Origin: UBA4582 sp047630175
GTDB taxonomy: Bacteria > Pseudomonadota > Gammaproteobacteria > Pseudomonadales > Azotimanducaceae
Length of the DNA stretch: 39,807 bases
Direction of reading: 5' to 3'
NCBI GenBank assembly: GCA_047630175.1
Contig: JBLHVI010000031.1
Location: forward strand, 1-39,807
This document shows positions 1 to 9,020 of the stretch, one piece after another. The stretch's first letter is position 1. Every line of letters begins with the position of its first letter. The notes below the pieces were generated by a model. That model saw only the letters and a list, made by a program, of their open reading frames with translations, searched no databases and was not told the origin of the DNA. The position numbers were made by a program, and so were the translations under genes.

Positions 1-2
1 GT

Positions 3-3000
3 GCCAGTATTGTCACAGACAATGGTGTTGGCGCGACGCCAATGGCGCCTACTTTGTTGGTCTCGGGTTTGGCGTCAGGCGCTAAACTACTCTACCTAGA
101 TGAGCTTGATCAGGCGTCGAAAATTCTAACACGTGTAGTGCCGGGGTCCGATACATCCGTTGGCTTGGCGCCTAACAACTCAGTAGAGTTCACTCTTGCC
201 TCGGCTGTTGATAGTGCGCTGACGGTCAGCGCGGGTACCATCCCAGTTTCTGTTTGGGTAGATCCGGGTTCGAGTTCTGCGCCAACTGCGCCTTATACGC
301 TCCGGGCAAGGTTGTATCGCAACAGCACAGGCGGTGCTTTGCTGGGCGATAGCACGATCAATAATGTGCAGATGACCGCGGCTGCGGGAACCGATGATGC
401 GCTGTTGTTTCCGTTTCAGCTCACAAACGCATTGTTCACGCTGGCGCTTGGCGAGACGCTTGTGTTGCAGATTACTAATGACAGTAGTAGTTCCTCAGCA
501 GTGACGTTACACGGCCAGCTCAATTCTCTGGTGTCGAATGTTGCCCTCAATGCCACCACGGTCATCAATGTCGACAGTGTTTTATTTTACGCCGATACGC
601 CGGGAGGCACGCTTTTGCCGTCACCGCCCGCGAACAATATTGAAGCGGGCCAATTTATCTATATGCGTGCGGTGGTCAGTGACCCGTTTGGTGCCGATGA
701 TATTAGCGGCGCGACACTAACGCTGATCGATCCGATTTTGGCCGAACAGCTCGCCAATGTTGTGATGACGCCGGCAGCTAGCCCTGATCCTGATAAGAAA
801 TTCTTCGATTATGTTTATGAAGTGCCGAGTGGTGCCTCAATACCACTGGGCTCTTGGGTCGCTGAGGTGACGGCGATGGAGGGTACGGAAGGCACGGTGA
901 CGCACACGGATGCCAATGGCTTTACGACAATTGCGTCACCCATAAGTGCCACCTATACAGTCAGTCCATTGACAGCAAGCGCTGGCGATCTGTTGTCGTA
1001 CACCATTACCATTAACAAGCCCAGTTCGGGTGACACTACTGTATACATCGAGGATTTATTGCCTGCTGATACCACGACACTGACGATTACTACGGCTATC
1101 CCGAATGGGTCAATTAATGGGGGTGACCCGGCGCGGCTGGACAATGTAGTGGTCGTTGGGTCGGGTACCACAGTGATAACCTACACGGTGCTGGTAGGCT
1201 CTGGTGTGTTGCCGGGAGACCTGATTGACAATGTTGTGTCGATTTACAATCAAGGGCCTGACACGTTAGCGTCGACAGTTATCGCGGCCAGCGTATTAAT
1301 CGATCCGTTTGCGCCGATGCTCGGTAATAAACTGATTTATGCGGATAGCCTAGCGGGTTCGCCAACCTTGGATAGAACCAAGCCTACGCCCGACTCTACG
1401 CGTTTGGTTGCGAGTCAGGGAGGCGCTACTACGCTGGTTCTAGCGCCGGTTTTAGCGACCGATTTGGAGCTTGACGCCGTGACTAATGGGGGCGTAGTTA
1501 ACGTAGGTATTTGGGTCAGCCGCGGCAACAGCTTTGACGGCCTGCGAACCATTCAGGCAGATTTGGGCTACATCGGCGCATCCACAGGCAGCATCGGGGT
1601 GACCGCGACCCAAACTATTCAGCTGCAGGCAGGTATTGCTGGTGCACAATATCTGCCCTTCAGTTTCACTTTAGCGGGTCCTAACAGAACTATTCTGGCG
1701 AACACCTCGCTGACCTTGAAGATCACCAATACCACTGCGGTGGCTGGTGAGACGATTACGCTGCACACTATCAAAGATGGTATAAACCCGAGCCAGATCG
1801 CGCTCAATACGGTCAATCCCATCACCGCGGTGGTCAATATCTTCAATGATAACGCCAATACGCCGGGCTCACTGATCACAGAAGCGGAGCAAGGCACAGA
1901 TGTTTGGGTAGTGGCGACGGTGCAGGATGCGTTTGGTGCGGCAGATGTTACGGCGGCGAATTTGACCATTACCGACCCCTCGTCAACGGTGACATTGACT
2001 AATCAGTTGATGGTCGTATCACCAATTCAACCTGGTGTGGCTGGGCAAAAGAACTTTCAATTCAAACACACGTTATCCAGTAATGTAGGCGACTGGACCA
2101 TTCAGGTGGTTGCCAAGGAAGGCCTGGAAGATACGATGACAGCGACGGCAATGAAGTCGCTTCCCGTGGCTGTTAGAGATCTTTCTGATTCTTATAAGGC
2201 GGTCGCCAATCTAACGACAGGGGATACTACCAATAATAATCCCGGCGATATTCTGCATTACACCATTGGCATTGTGGAGAGCGGTGGTCTTGGCGTTAAC
2301 AATATCGAGATTACTGATCTGCTCGACACAGACGTCAGTTATGAGCCCGGGTCACTGTTGATCAATGGTGTACCGCTGGCCGACTCAAATGTGGCTTCTT
2401 TGCCGAGCAGCGGTAGCGTTAACTTGACGGGTGCCGAGGCCAGCCAACTCGTTTCTTTGGCCGGTATGAGTGAATTGACCATTGAGTTTGACGTGGTCAT
2501 TAATCTGGGAACAGCTGTGGGTACGCTGATCGCTAATCAAGCTGGGGTGACAGCCGACGGTGGTGTTAGCGAAACGCTCGATGCGCAAGGGCTAGTGATT
2601 TCTGGAGTGCCGGCAGCAGGGACGAAGTTTTTGTACCTAGATGATGTTAATGGTGCGCAAAATTTAACGCGTCTGCGTCCTCCTCTCTCAGGTACAGACG
2701 CCGACCCCGTGATACTGAACGACGTTGGTAGTGGCATCACAAGTGCCACTTTGGTGCTGACGCCTGTTTTGACGAAGGCGATAACAATTGCGCCGGGGAT
2801 CAATGTCCGACTGCTAATGAAGCGCCCTAGTGGCAATCAGCCGAGAGATATCGCAATGTTGGTAAGCGTGGGGTACGCCAACGGCAGTGGTGGTCCAGTG
2901 ACCCAGATTGGGTCTCTGATAGAAACAAAAACGCTAAACAATGTCGTGCAGGCTTTTGAGTTTGACCTGCCCTCGACCACCGTTGTTGTCCCGCAAGGCT

Positions 3001-5372
3001 CGGTCATTGTGTTGACGGTAGAAAATCAGCAAGCGAATAATGGTCGCGATGCCGAACTCTATGCTTTTGACGCTGGGGATTTCTCACGGGTGGCCATTGT
3101 ACCTACGCCAGTGATCAACGTAGATTCCATTGTTTTTTATGAAAATAGTGTTGTCGACGAGGGCGCAAAGGTTGTCTCGAGCGTTGGCACGGTTGTCACA
3201 AACCCTGAGCCTGGGGATATTGTTTATGCAGAGGTTGTTATCAGTGATCCGTTTGGTGAAGCGGACATCCAGGGGCCGGAGGATGAGAACCCGTCGACTG
3301 TCACGATAAACAATCCTGATAGTAACGCGGCCTTGTCATTGATCGCCGCTTGTCAGGTAGCGGGTGATGCGCCGTGCTATGCCTATGCGGGTGAGTTTGT
3401 TGATGCAGATGCTGGCACGCGTACCTTCTTGTATAAAATCATCACAGCAGTGGCGGGTACGCGGGGTACCTGGACCGTGCAGGCTACGGCGAATGAGGGG
3501 CTGGAGACTGCCCCGTTGATTAGTCATACCGAGGCCGGCGCTTTTACGACCTTGTCCCAGTCGAATCTGTCGACGTCTACTAAAATGGCTACCTACGCCG
3601 GTGACCTGGACGTCGGCGAGGCGTTGATATATGTGATTACCATCGTTAACAGCGGTGGTCAGGTGGCTAACAATGCCAGCGTCACAGACACGCTTCAGTC
3701 TGCGCCAGTCTCGCTGACTATTAGTGGTGTCACAACGACTTGTACTGATGGCTCTAGCGCTTTGGTTCCACTCGTCAGCGTCCAAGATGTCAGTCTGTCG
3801 GGCATTTCACTCGCGGCTAGCGGCGGTAGTTGTACGTTGACAATCAACACCACTGTCGCCAGTGGCGCTATCGGCGCGACCATTGATAACAGCGCGACGA
3901 TTACCAACCTCGCCGGACCCGGTGCCGTGGTGACGGCCACCACGATTTTGCTGTCTGAATCTCAAATTCCTGCTGCCGGCAGCAAGCAGCTGTATTTAAC
4001 CGGCTTGGGTGGTGACAACTTTCTGCGGCGTTCGGTCCCTGGCGCATCATCGACAGTGCTGGCTACTCAGGGGGGTTCGGTGACATTGACGCTGGATTTA
4101 AACCCGGGTGCAGGTATCGTCAGGCCCATGACAATTACTGCGGGCGCGGTGGACGTGAAGCTGTACATGAGTAGTGACGGTGCGAATAACAATCAAAATC
4201 GGGACATACAGGTGGAGTTGTTGATCGACGAGAATGATACCAATGGTTTTCAGGTGGCGTCGAGTCAGTCGAGAGTTATTCGGCTCAATAATGCGATTCA
4301 ATTTGAAACGTTCAATCTGTCAGTTAGCGCCCCTATTGCCATGCCGGTTGGCGCTTCAGTCCAAGTTCGAATAACGAATTTACAAGGTGGTGGTACTCGT
4401 GTCGTCAAGCTCGACCAAGTAGCGCAGGCTGGGCCTGTTTTTGACTATTCTACGTACGCGCAGGTGGTGATACCGGTTGAGGATTCGATAGCCGTCACCA
4501 ATATAAAATTCTTTGACAAAAGCGCGATAGACAACGGTGGTGTGCCGGGTTGTGAGGCCGATTTTAGTTGTGCCACAGAGATAGTCCCCGGGACTATTAC
4601 AACCGGGTTTAGTCTTTGGGCACAAGCAACAATTGCGGATGCCTTCGGCGCGGCTGACGTTAACAGTGACTGCAGCACTGTTAATGCTGCGGGGCCACTA
4701 TGTCCGGCGATAGTCCTTACGGATCCTAACGCAGTTGATCAAACAGCGAATGTTTCTTTCCTGGCGTCCACTACTCTGACGTATTTGGGTGCCGCACCGC
4801 CGTCCGCTACAGACTCTCGGCTCTACGAAATTGAAATTATGGCGCCTGGTGTGATGGCGGGTCTTGAGGGTGACTGGAGCCTTAGCATCACGGGTAGTGA
4901 AGGAAGCGAGGGCGTAATCTTTGACTCACTGATTAGCGGCTACGAGGTGTTCGGTCAGCCTGTCTTGACCATCTTGAAATCGGCCTCGGGTGTTTACAGT
5001 CCGGGTTCGGTTGTTACTTATACTAACGTGGTAGAAAACTCGGGTTTTGGGCCTGCGGCGCAAGTGACATTGACCAACACTGTAGGTGCCTTTCTGACAT
5101 TAGAGTTGACGAAGCCTGGCGCAGAATGGACGGCAGTTGATACGCTAACAGGGAGCTATTCGGTCGAAAGCGTGAGTTTTGATGACACGATTCCTCCTGC
5201 TACTGCGCCTCTGATTTTCGTTTACGACCCCAACGCAACAGGTCCATGCTTAGCGGTTACGCCACCAGCGCCATGTTATGACCCCGCTATCAGGCAATGG
5301 CGCATCAAATTAGTAGAACCGATACCCGTGAATGACATCGTGACTGAAACTTACAAAGTACGCATCGACTGA
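3..5372 (+). CDS. Giant extracellular repeat protein with DUF11-like modules, 5' partial
   Basis: The reading frame is open from base 3, so the gene starts left of the window; the ATG at 42 is internal, because the residues before it (VTDNGVGATPMAP) align with the linker before later repeats. About 1,790 residues are visible, rich in Thr, Ser, Val, Asn, Gly and Asp, with few Cys and Lys. Four tandem modules begin near bases 57, 1290, 2595 and 3951. Each opens with a K-x-LYL/IYA motif (AKLLYL, NKLIYA, TKFLYL, SKQLYL), has a middle SVLFY/SIVFY-type strand and a DPFG or D-A-FG motif followed by an acidic D-I/D-V step (bases ~681, 1926, 3246, 4638), and ends in a DUF11-like beta-sandwich with G-D-x-L-x-YTI. 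A last DUF11-like domain lies at ~4950-5372. No sorting motif, membrane anchor or PEP-CTERM is visible at the C-terminus. Likely secreted or surface-associated; function unknown. DUF11 assignment is by motif resemblance. Confidence 0.85.
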   Translation, partial: ASIVTDNGVGATPMAPTLLVSGLASGAKLLYLDELDQASKILTRVVPGSDTSVGLAPNNSVEFTLASAVDSALTVSAGTIPVSVWVDPGSSSAPTAPYTLRARLYRNSTGGALLGDSTINNVQMTAAAGTDDALLFPFQLTNALFTLALGETLVLQITNDSSSSSAVTLHGQLNSLVSNVALNATTVINVDSVLFYADTPGGTLLPSPPANNIEAGQFIYMRAVVSDPFGADDISGATLTLIDPILAEQLANVVMTPAASPDPDKKFFDYVYEVPSGASIPLGSWVAEVTAMEGTEGTVTHTDANGFTTIASPISATYTVSPLTASAGDLLSYTITINKPSSGDTTVYIEDLLPADTTTLTITTAIPNGSINGGDPARLDNVVVVGSGTTVITYTVLVGSGVLPGDLIDNVVSIYNQGPDTLASTVIAASVLIDPFAPMLGNKLIYADSLAGSPTLDRTKPTPDSTRLVASQGGATTLVLAPVLATDLELDAVTNGGVVNVGIWVSRGNSFDGLRTIQADLGYIGASTGSIGVTATQTIQLQAGIAGAQYLPFSFTLAGPNRTILANTSLTLKITNTTAVAGETITLHTIKDGINPSQIALNTVNPITAVVNIFNDNANTPGSLITEAEQGTDVWVVATVQDAFGAADVTAANLTITDPSSTVTLTNQLMVVSPIQPGVAGQKNFQFKHTLSSNVGDWTIQVVAKEGLEDTMTATAMKSLPVAVRDLSDSYKAVANLTTGDTTNNNPGDILHYTIGIVESGGLGVNNIEITDLLDTDVSYEPGSLLINGVPLADSNVASLPSSGSVNLTGAEASQLVSLAGMSELTIEFDVVINLGTAVGTLIANQAGVTADGGVSETLDAQGLVISGVPAAGTKFLYLDDVNGAQNLTRLRPPLSGTDADPVILNDVGSGITSATLVLTPVLTKAITIAPGINVRLLMKRPSGNQPRDIAMLVSVGYANGSGGPVTQIGSLIETKTLNNVVQAFEFDLPSTTVVVPQGSVIVLTVENQQANNGRDAELYAFDAGDFSRVAIVPTPVINVDSIVFYENSVVDEGAKVVSSVGTVVTNPEPGDIVYAEVVISDPFGEADIQGPEDENPSTVTINNPDSNAALSLIAACQVAGDAPCYAYAGEFVDADAGTRTFLYKIITAVAGTRGTWTVQATANEGLETAPLISHTEAGAFTTLSQSNLSTSTKMATYAGDLDVGEALIYVITIVNSGGQVANNASVTDTLQSAPVSLTISGVTTTCTDGSSALVPLVSVQDVSLSGISLAASGGSCTLTINTTVASGAIGATIDNSATITNLAGPGAVVTATTILLSESQIPAAGSKQLYLTGLGGDNFLRRSVPGASSTVLATQGGSVTLTLDLNPGAGIVRPMTITAGAVDVKLYMSSDGANNNQNRDIQVELLIDENDTNGFQVASSQSRVIRLNNAIQFETFNLSVSAPIAMPVGASVQVRITNLQGGGTRVVKLDQVAQAGPVFDYSTYAQVVIPVEDSIAVTNIKFFDKSAIDNGGVPGCEADFSCATEIVPGTITTGFSLWAQATIADAFGAADVNSDCSTVNAAGPLCPAIVLTDPNAVDQTANVSFLASTTLTYLGAAPPSATDSRLYEIEIMAPGVMAGLEGDWSLSITGSEGSEGVIFDSLISGYEVFGQPVLTILKSASGVYSPGSVVTYTNVVENSGFGPAAQVTLTNTVGAFLTLELTKPGAEWTAVDTLTGSYSVESVSFDDTIPPATAPLIFVYDPNATGPCLAVTPPAPCYDPAIRQWRIKLVEPIPVNDIVTETYKVRID

Positions 5373-5439
5373 TATCACTTTTTCTGCGGATCGGTGCCGA
5401 GGGTGTTATATTCCCGCGATCATTGAGGAGGAGGTAACC

Positions 5440-6234
5440 ATGAGTGACGCGTTGATCGCATCGGACGGTCTTTCTGACTTTGAGTCGCTGTCGATCACTT
5501 TGTTAGATCAGACGAAGCGGGTGTTTAAATCGGGTACTGGTCCTGCGGTGATTGTGATGGCAGAGATGCCAGGTATTTACGGGCTCGTGGTGGCGTTTGC
5601 GCGCAAAGTACGTGACGCCGGCTTCACAGTCTGGATGCCACATTTGTTTGGCGAGGTTGGCCGCGACCCAACAACAGGTTACCTGCTGAAATCTGTGGCG
5701 AAAACCTGCATTAGTCGTGAGTTTGCCGCTTTTTCAGCCAACCAGAGCAGTCCTGTGGTGGACTGGCTGAAGGCCTTGTCGGCGTATGTACACCCTCTTT
5801 GCGGGGGTAAAGGAGTAGGCGCCATTGGCATGTGCTTTACCGGTAATTTCGCGCTGTCGATGATGGTAGAGCCGTCGATGCTAGCCCCAGTATTGTCACA
5901 ACCCTCATTGCCGTTAATGCAAAAAGGTGGGATGCATATCTCACCCGCTGATCTGCGCTGTGTGAAAGACCGCCTCGATAAAGAGGATTTAACAGTGCTG
6001 GCTTATCGATTCGCAGGCGACACGTTTTGCCGCGCAGAGCGTTTTGCCGATTACGCCGCCGCGCTGGGTGAGCGTTTTCAGGGTTCGGTTTTACCGGATG
6101 AATCTGCCTTTGCAGAATCCGGTGCGCCGCCGCACAGTGTAGTGACCAGACACCTGATTGATAAAGAGGGCGAACCGACCCGTGCAGCTGTTGATGAGAT
6201 ACTGGCGTTTTATCAAAAACGGTTGTTGGACTAG
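5440..6234 (+). CDS. Dienelactone hydrolase family protein
   Basis: A 264-residue alpha/beta hydrolase of the dienelactone hydrolase family, probably cytoplasmic with no signal peptide. The nucleophile elbow reads G-M-C-F-T-G with Cys132, the cysteine nucleophile typical of this family; Asp194 (F-A-G-D) and His232 or His238 can complete the triad, and Glu42 in AEMPG matches the glutamate that activates the cysteine in dienelactone hydrolases. The start is supported by a strong ribosome site, GAGGAGG, about 8 bases before the ATG. It lies 67 bases after the giant repeat gene and 144 bases before aruI on the same strand. Substrate is unknown; the family opens lactones or esters, and no aromatic-degradation genes are nearby. 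The stop codon lies within a 13-base tandem repeat (see 6222-6272). Confidence 0.85.
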   Translation: MSDALIASDGLSDFESLSITLLDQTKRVFKSGTGPAVIVMAEMPGIYGLVVAFARKVRDAGFTVWMPHLFGEVGRDPTTGYLLKSVAKTCISREFAAFSANQSSPVVDWLKALSAYVHPLCGGKGVGAIGMCFTGNFALSMMVEPSMLAPVLSQPSLPLMQKGGMHISPADLRCVKDRLDKEDLTVLAYRFAGDTFCRAERFADYAAALGERFQGSVLPDESAFAESGAPPHSVVTRHLIDKEGEPTRAAVDEILAFYQKRLLD

Positions 6235-6272
6235 GTTGTTGGACTAGGTTGTTGGGCAAGTTTTTGGGCTAG
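6222..6272 (+). repeat. 13-base tandem repeat spanning a stop codon
   Basis: The unit GTTGTTGGACTAG occurs exactly at 6222-6234 and 6235-6247, then as GTTGTTGGGCAAG at 6248-6260 and a 12-base diverged copy TTTTTGGGCTAG at 6261-6272. The first unit encodes the last residues and TAG stop of the dienelactone hydrolase gene. Because 13 is not a multiple of 3, gain or loss of units upstream of the stop would change the frame. Probably slipped-strand duplication; no function is implied. Confidence 0.85.
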
Positions 6273-6378
6273 GTAGTGGATTGACGAGTGGGCGAGGAAG
6301 TGGCCAGATTCTCGATAACGTATTGGACAATGGTTGCGATCGCGTTAGCCTGCACACATTTGAGCGATAGGAATACAG

Positions 6379-7986
6379 ATGGCGACCTGCGGTGAATTGT
6401 TAATCAAGATGCTTGAAGCCTATGGTATCGAGGTGGCATTCGGTATTCCGGGTACCCACACCATTGAGTTGTATCGGGGTATTCCGCAAACCCGCATTCG
6501 GCACGTAACCCCTCGCCACGAGCAGGGAGCAGGCTTTATGGCGGATGGCTATGCGCGGGTCTCGGGCCGGCCGGCCGCTTGCCTGACCGTATCGGGCCCC
6601 GGGGCATTCAATATTGCTACGGCTATGGGGCAGGCCCTGCAAGACTCTGTGCCCATGTTGGTCATCTCGGCTGATAATAAAACCCATGAACGCGGCTTGG
6701 GTGAGGGGCGCCTACATGAGACCCGCAATTTGCAGGCCGCTATGGCGGAGTGCAGTATTTGGAGTCATGTGCTGACTCGCCCAGACGAATTGCCCAAAGT
6801 ACTTGCCCGCGTTTTCGCCATTTTTCACACCGAACGTCCAGGGCCCGTGCATTTGTCTATTCCTCAGGACGTGATCACGGCTAATGCCGATCATGTGGTC
6901 TGGCAAACATGGCCCTTGCCATCGCGCCCGGCTGCAGACCCGGCGGCTCTGCAGCGTGCTGCCGATTTAATTAGCACGGCCAGCCGTCCGGTTATTGCCC
7001 TAGGTGGTGGGGCAATAGATGCTGCAGACGTTGTGCGTCAATTGGTTGAGCTTGTTGATGCGCCGGTGACCCTGACACATAACGCCAAGGGCCTTCTGCC
7101 GCCGGGGCACCCGCTGCTGATCAATACCAGCCCGTCTTACGGGCCCGTTCGTGATTTGTATCGAGAAGCTGACCTGGTCGTAGGTATCGGAACTGAGTTC
7201 AGTGAGACAGACTATGATTTTTTCTTCAACGGGGAGTTTGCTCTCGGTGGTCAGTTGGTGCGGGTTGATATCGATGTGCAGCAATTGACCCGCAACGTGC
7301 GCCCGGATGTAGCGATTGTCGCCGACGCCCGACTTGCGATAGAGAGTTTGTTGCCGCTGTTAGAACAAGGTGCCAATGCGGGTGCCGAGCGCTCCCAACA
7401 GGTACGTGAAGCCCTGGTGTCGTTAAACGACCCAGACTATCAGGCATTTTTAGACACTTTGCTCGAGGCGCTGCCAGAGGCCGTTGTGATCGGTGATTCG
7501 ACCCAACCCGTATATTTTGCAGCCGCGCAGTTTGATGCCAGAGCGCCTAGGCGCTTTGCCAGTGCCGCGACCGGTTACGGCACGCTGGGTTATGCACTGC
7601 CTGCTGCTTTTGGCGCGAAGCTGGCGCAACCAGACTTGCCCGTGATCGCGCTGATTGGTGATGGCGGGCTGCAATTTACGATCAATGAACTGGCGACGGC
7701 AGTCGAGGCGCAGTTAGGCGTGGTGGTACTTGTTTGGAATAATCAACGGTATGAGATGATTGCTCAGAATTTTATCGCTGCCGGCATGGAGCCCATCGCC
7801 TGTGATATTTATACGCCAGACTTTTTGGCCATTGCTAAAGGCTATGGTTGCGCTGCCCATCGAGCCCACAATCTAGAGGATTTGCATGGGTTGCTACTGG
7901 CGAGTCAAGGCCAGCAAGTACCGACGATCATTGAACTACGTGAAGAAGATTTTTTAACGGTCGCGCCAGACAGCATGTCACACTGA
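6379..7986 (+). CDS. aruI: 2-ketoarginine (5-guanidino-2-oxopentanoate) decarboxylase
   Basis: A 535-residue thiamine-diphosphate enzyme of the acetolactate synthase fold. The N-terminal PYR domain has the catalytic glutamate Glu48 in RHEQGAGFMADGYAR; the C-terminal PP domain has the TPP-binding motif from GDG (427-429) to NN (about 454-455). The opening, with FGIPGTHTIELYRG and TRIRHVTPRHEQ, matches the AruI-type decarboxylases I know rather than IlvB or pyruvate oxidase. In the arginine transaminase pathway AruI removes CO2 from 2-ketoarginine to give 4-guanidinobutyraldehyde, which a dehydrogenase (not seen here) oxidises to 4-guanidinobutyrate. Context is decisive: gbuA follows 74 bases downstream and aruH faces it. 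ATG start with a weak GATAGG-type ribosome site. Substrate assignment rests on similarity plus neighbourhood. Confidence 0.88.
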   Translation: MATCGELLIKMLEAYGIEVAFGIPGTHTIELYRGIPQTRIRHVTPRHEQGAGFMADGYARVSGRPAACLTVSGPGAFNIATAMGQALQDSVPMLVISADNKTHERGLGEGRLHETRNLQAAMAECSIWSHVLTRPDELPKVLARVFAIFHTERPGPVHLSIPQDVITANADHVVWQTWPLPSRPAADPAALQRAADLISTASRPVIALGGGAIDAADVVRQLVELVDAPVTLTHNAKGLLPPGHPLLINTSPSYGPVRDLYREADLVVGIGTEFSETDYDFFFNGEFALGGQLVRVDIDVQQLTRNVRPDVAIVADARLAIESLLPLLEQGANAGAERSQQVREALVSLNDPDYQAFLDTLLEALPEAVVIGDSTQPVYFAAAQFDARAPRRFASAATGYGTLGYALPAAFGAKLAQPDLPVIALIGDGGLQFTINELATAVEAQLGVVVLVWNNQRYEMIAQNFIAAGMEPIACDIYTPDFLAIAKGYGCAAHRAHNLEDLHGLLLASQGQQVPTIIELREEDFLTVAPDSMSH

Positions 7987-8060
7987 CGCATTCGAGCTCA
8001 GTTGGTTAGCCGAGATTGAAATGAAAATTGATCTAACGATTAAAAAGAAGGTGTAAGTAA

Positions 8061-9020
8061 ATGACAGACACACGTTACAACCAACCTCAGAGTGGTAACG
8101 ATATGCCACGTTTTGCGGGTCACGCAAGCATGTTTCGGCTGCCTACGCAGACCAGCGCAGAGGGTGTTGATATTGCGTTAATCGGTGTGCCCTTGGATAT
8201 CGGTACCAGTAATCGTGCCGGCTCTCGGTTTGGTCCGCGCGAGATTCGTGCTGAGTCGGTGATGGTGCGACCTTATGGGATGTACACGCGGGCAGCACCG
8301 TTTGATTCGTTTCAGATTGCCGACCTAGGTGATGTGCCTATCAACGCCTTCAACCTGCTGAAGTCTATAGATATTATCGAGGAGTTCTATGACGAGGCGT
8401 TGCAGCACAATGTTAAGCCCGTGTCGTTTGGTGGCGATCATACTATTTCTTTGCCCATTCTCCGGGCGATTGCCCGCAAGCATGGTCCCGTCGCACTAGT
8501 GCACGTCGATGCGCATGCAGACATCAATGATGAGATGTTTGGCGAGAAAATTGCCCATGGAACGATCTTTCGCCGCGCCTTGGAAGAGGGTCTGGTGCAG
8601 GGCGATAAGATGTTTCAGATAGGTTTGAGAACGACCGGTTACAGTGCAGACGACTTTGATTGGTCGAGACAACAAGGTGCGCGAATAGTGCCGGCTGAGG
8701 AGTGCTGGTATCAATCGATGGCGCCGTTGATGAATGAAATTCGCACGCACATTGGGCCGACAACCCCAGTTTATTTGACGTTCGATATTGACGGTCTTGA
8801 CCCTTCTTGTGCGCCGGGTACGGGTACGCCTGAGCCCGGTGGTCTAACGAGCATTCAGGGTATTGAGATTATTCGTGGCTGTTGGGGGCTGAACTTGGTC
8901 GGTGCTGATCTTGTAGAAGTGTCGCCACCCTATGATACGTCGGGCAACACCTCGTTACTGGCTGCTAATTTGCTATTTGAAATGCTCTGCAGTTTCCCCG
9001 GCTGTTCGCGCCGCGATTAG
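8061..9020 (+). CDS. gbuA: Guanidinobutyrase, ureohydrolase (agmatinase) family
   Basis: A 319-residue manganese ureohydrolase. Metal-ligand motifs are GGDH (124-127), DAHAD (150-154) and DIDGLDP (Asp242, Asp244). The N-terminal N-D-M-P-R-F-A-G-H-A stretch, GVPLDIGTSNRAGSRFGPRE and the ending EVSPPYDTSGNTSLLAANL are very close to Pseudomonas GbuA as I recall it, and the length is the same. GbuA splits 4-guanidinobutyrate into 4-aminobutyrate and urea, the last step specific to the arginine transaminase route; agmatinase (SpeB) is the alternative, but adjacency to aruI and aruH favours GbuA. A ribosome site AAGGTG lies about 7 bases upstream of the ATG. Its stop overlaps the stop of the convergent aruH by four bases. 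Confidence 0.9.
   Translation: MTDTRYNQPQSGNDMPRFAGHASMFRLPTQTSAEGVDIALIGVPLDIGTSNRAGSRFGPREIRAESVMVRPYGMYTRAAPFDSFQIADLGDVPINAFNLLKSIDIIEEFYDEALQHNVKPVSFGGDHTISLPILRAIARKHGPVALVHVDAHADINDEMFGEKIAHGTIFRRALEEGLVQGDKMFQIGLRTTGYSADDFDWSRQQGARIVPAEECWYQSMAPLMNEIRTHIGPTTPVYLTFDIDGLDPSCAPGTGTPEPGGLTSIQGIEIIRGCWGLNLVGADLVEVSPPYDTSGNTSLLAANLLFEMLCSFPGCSRRD

Noticed and set aside
3336..3785. 149-codon minus-strand frame inside the giant repeat gene
   Set aside because: A shadow of the repeat-rich coding strand; no independent support.
6379..7986. Acetolactate synthase or oxalyl-CoA decarboxylase
   Set aside because: The overall fold is shared, but the AruI-like N-terminus and adjacency to gbuA and aruH favour ketoarginine decarboxylase.
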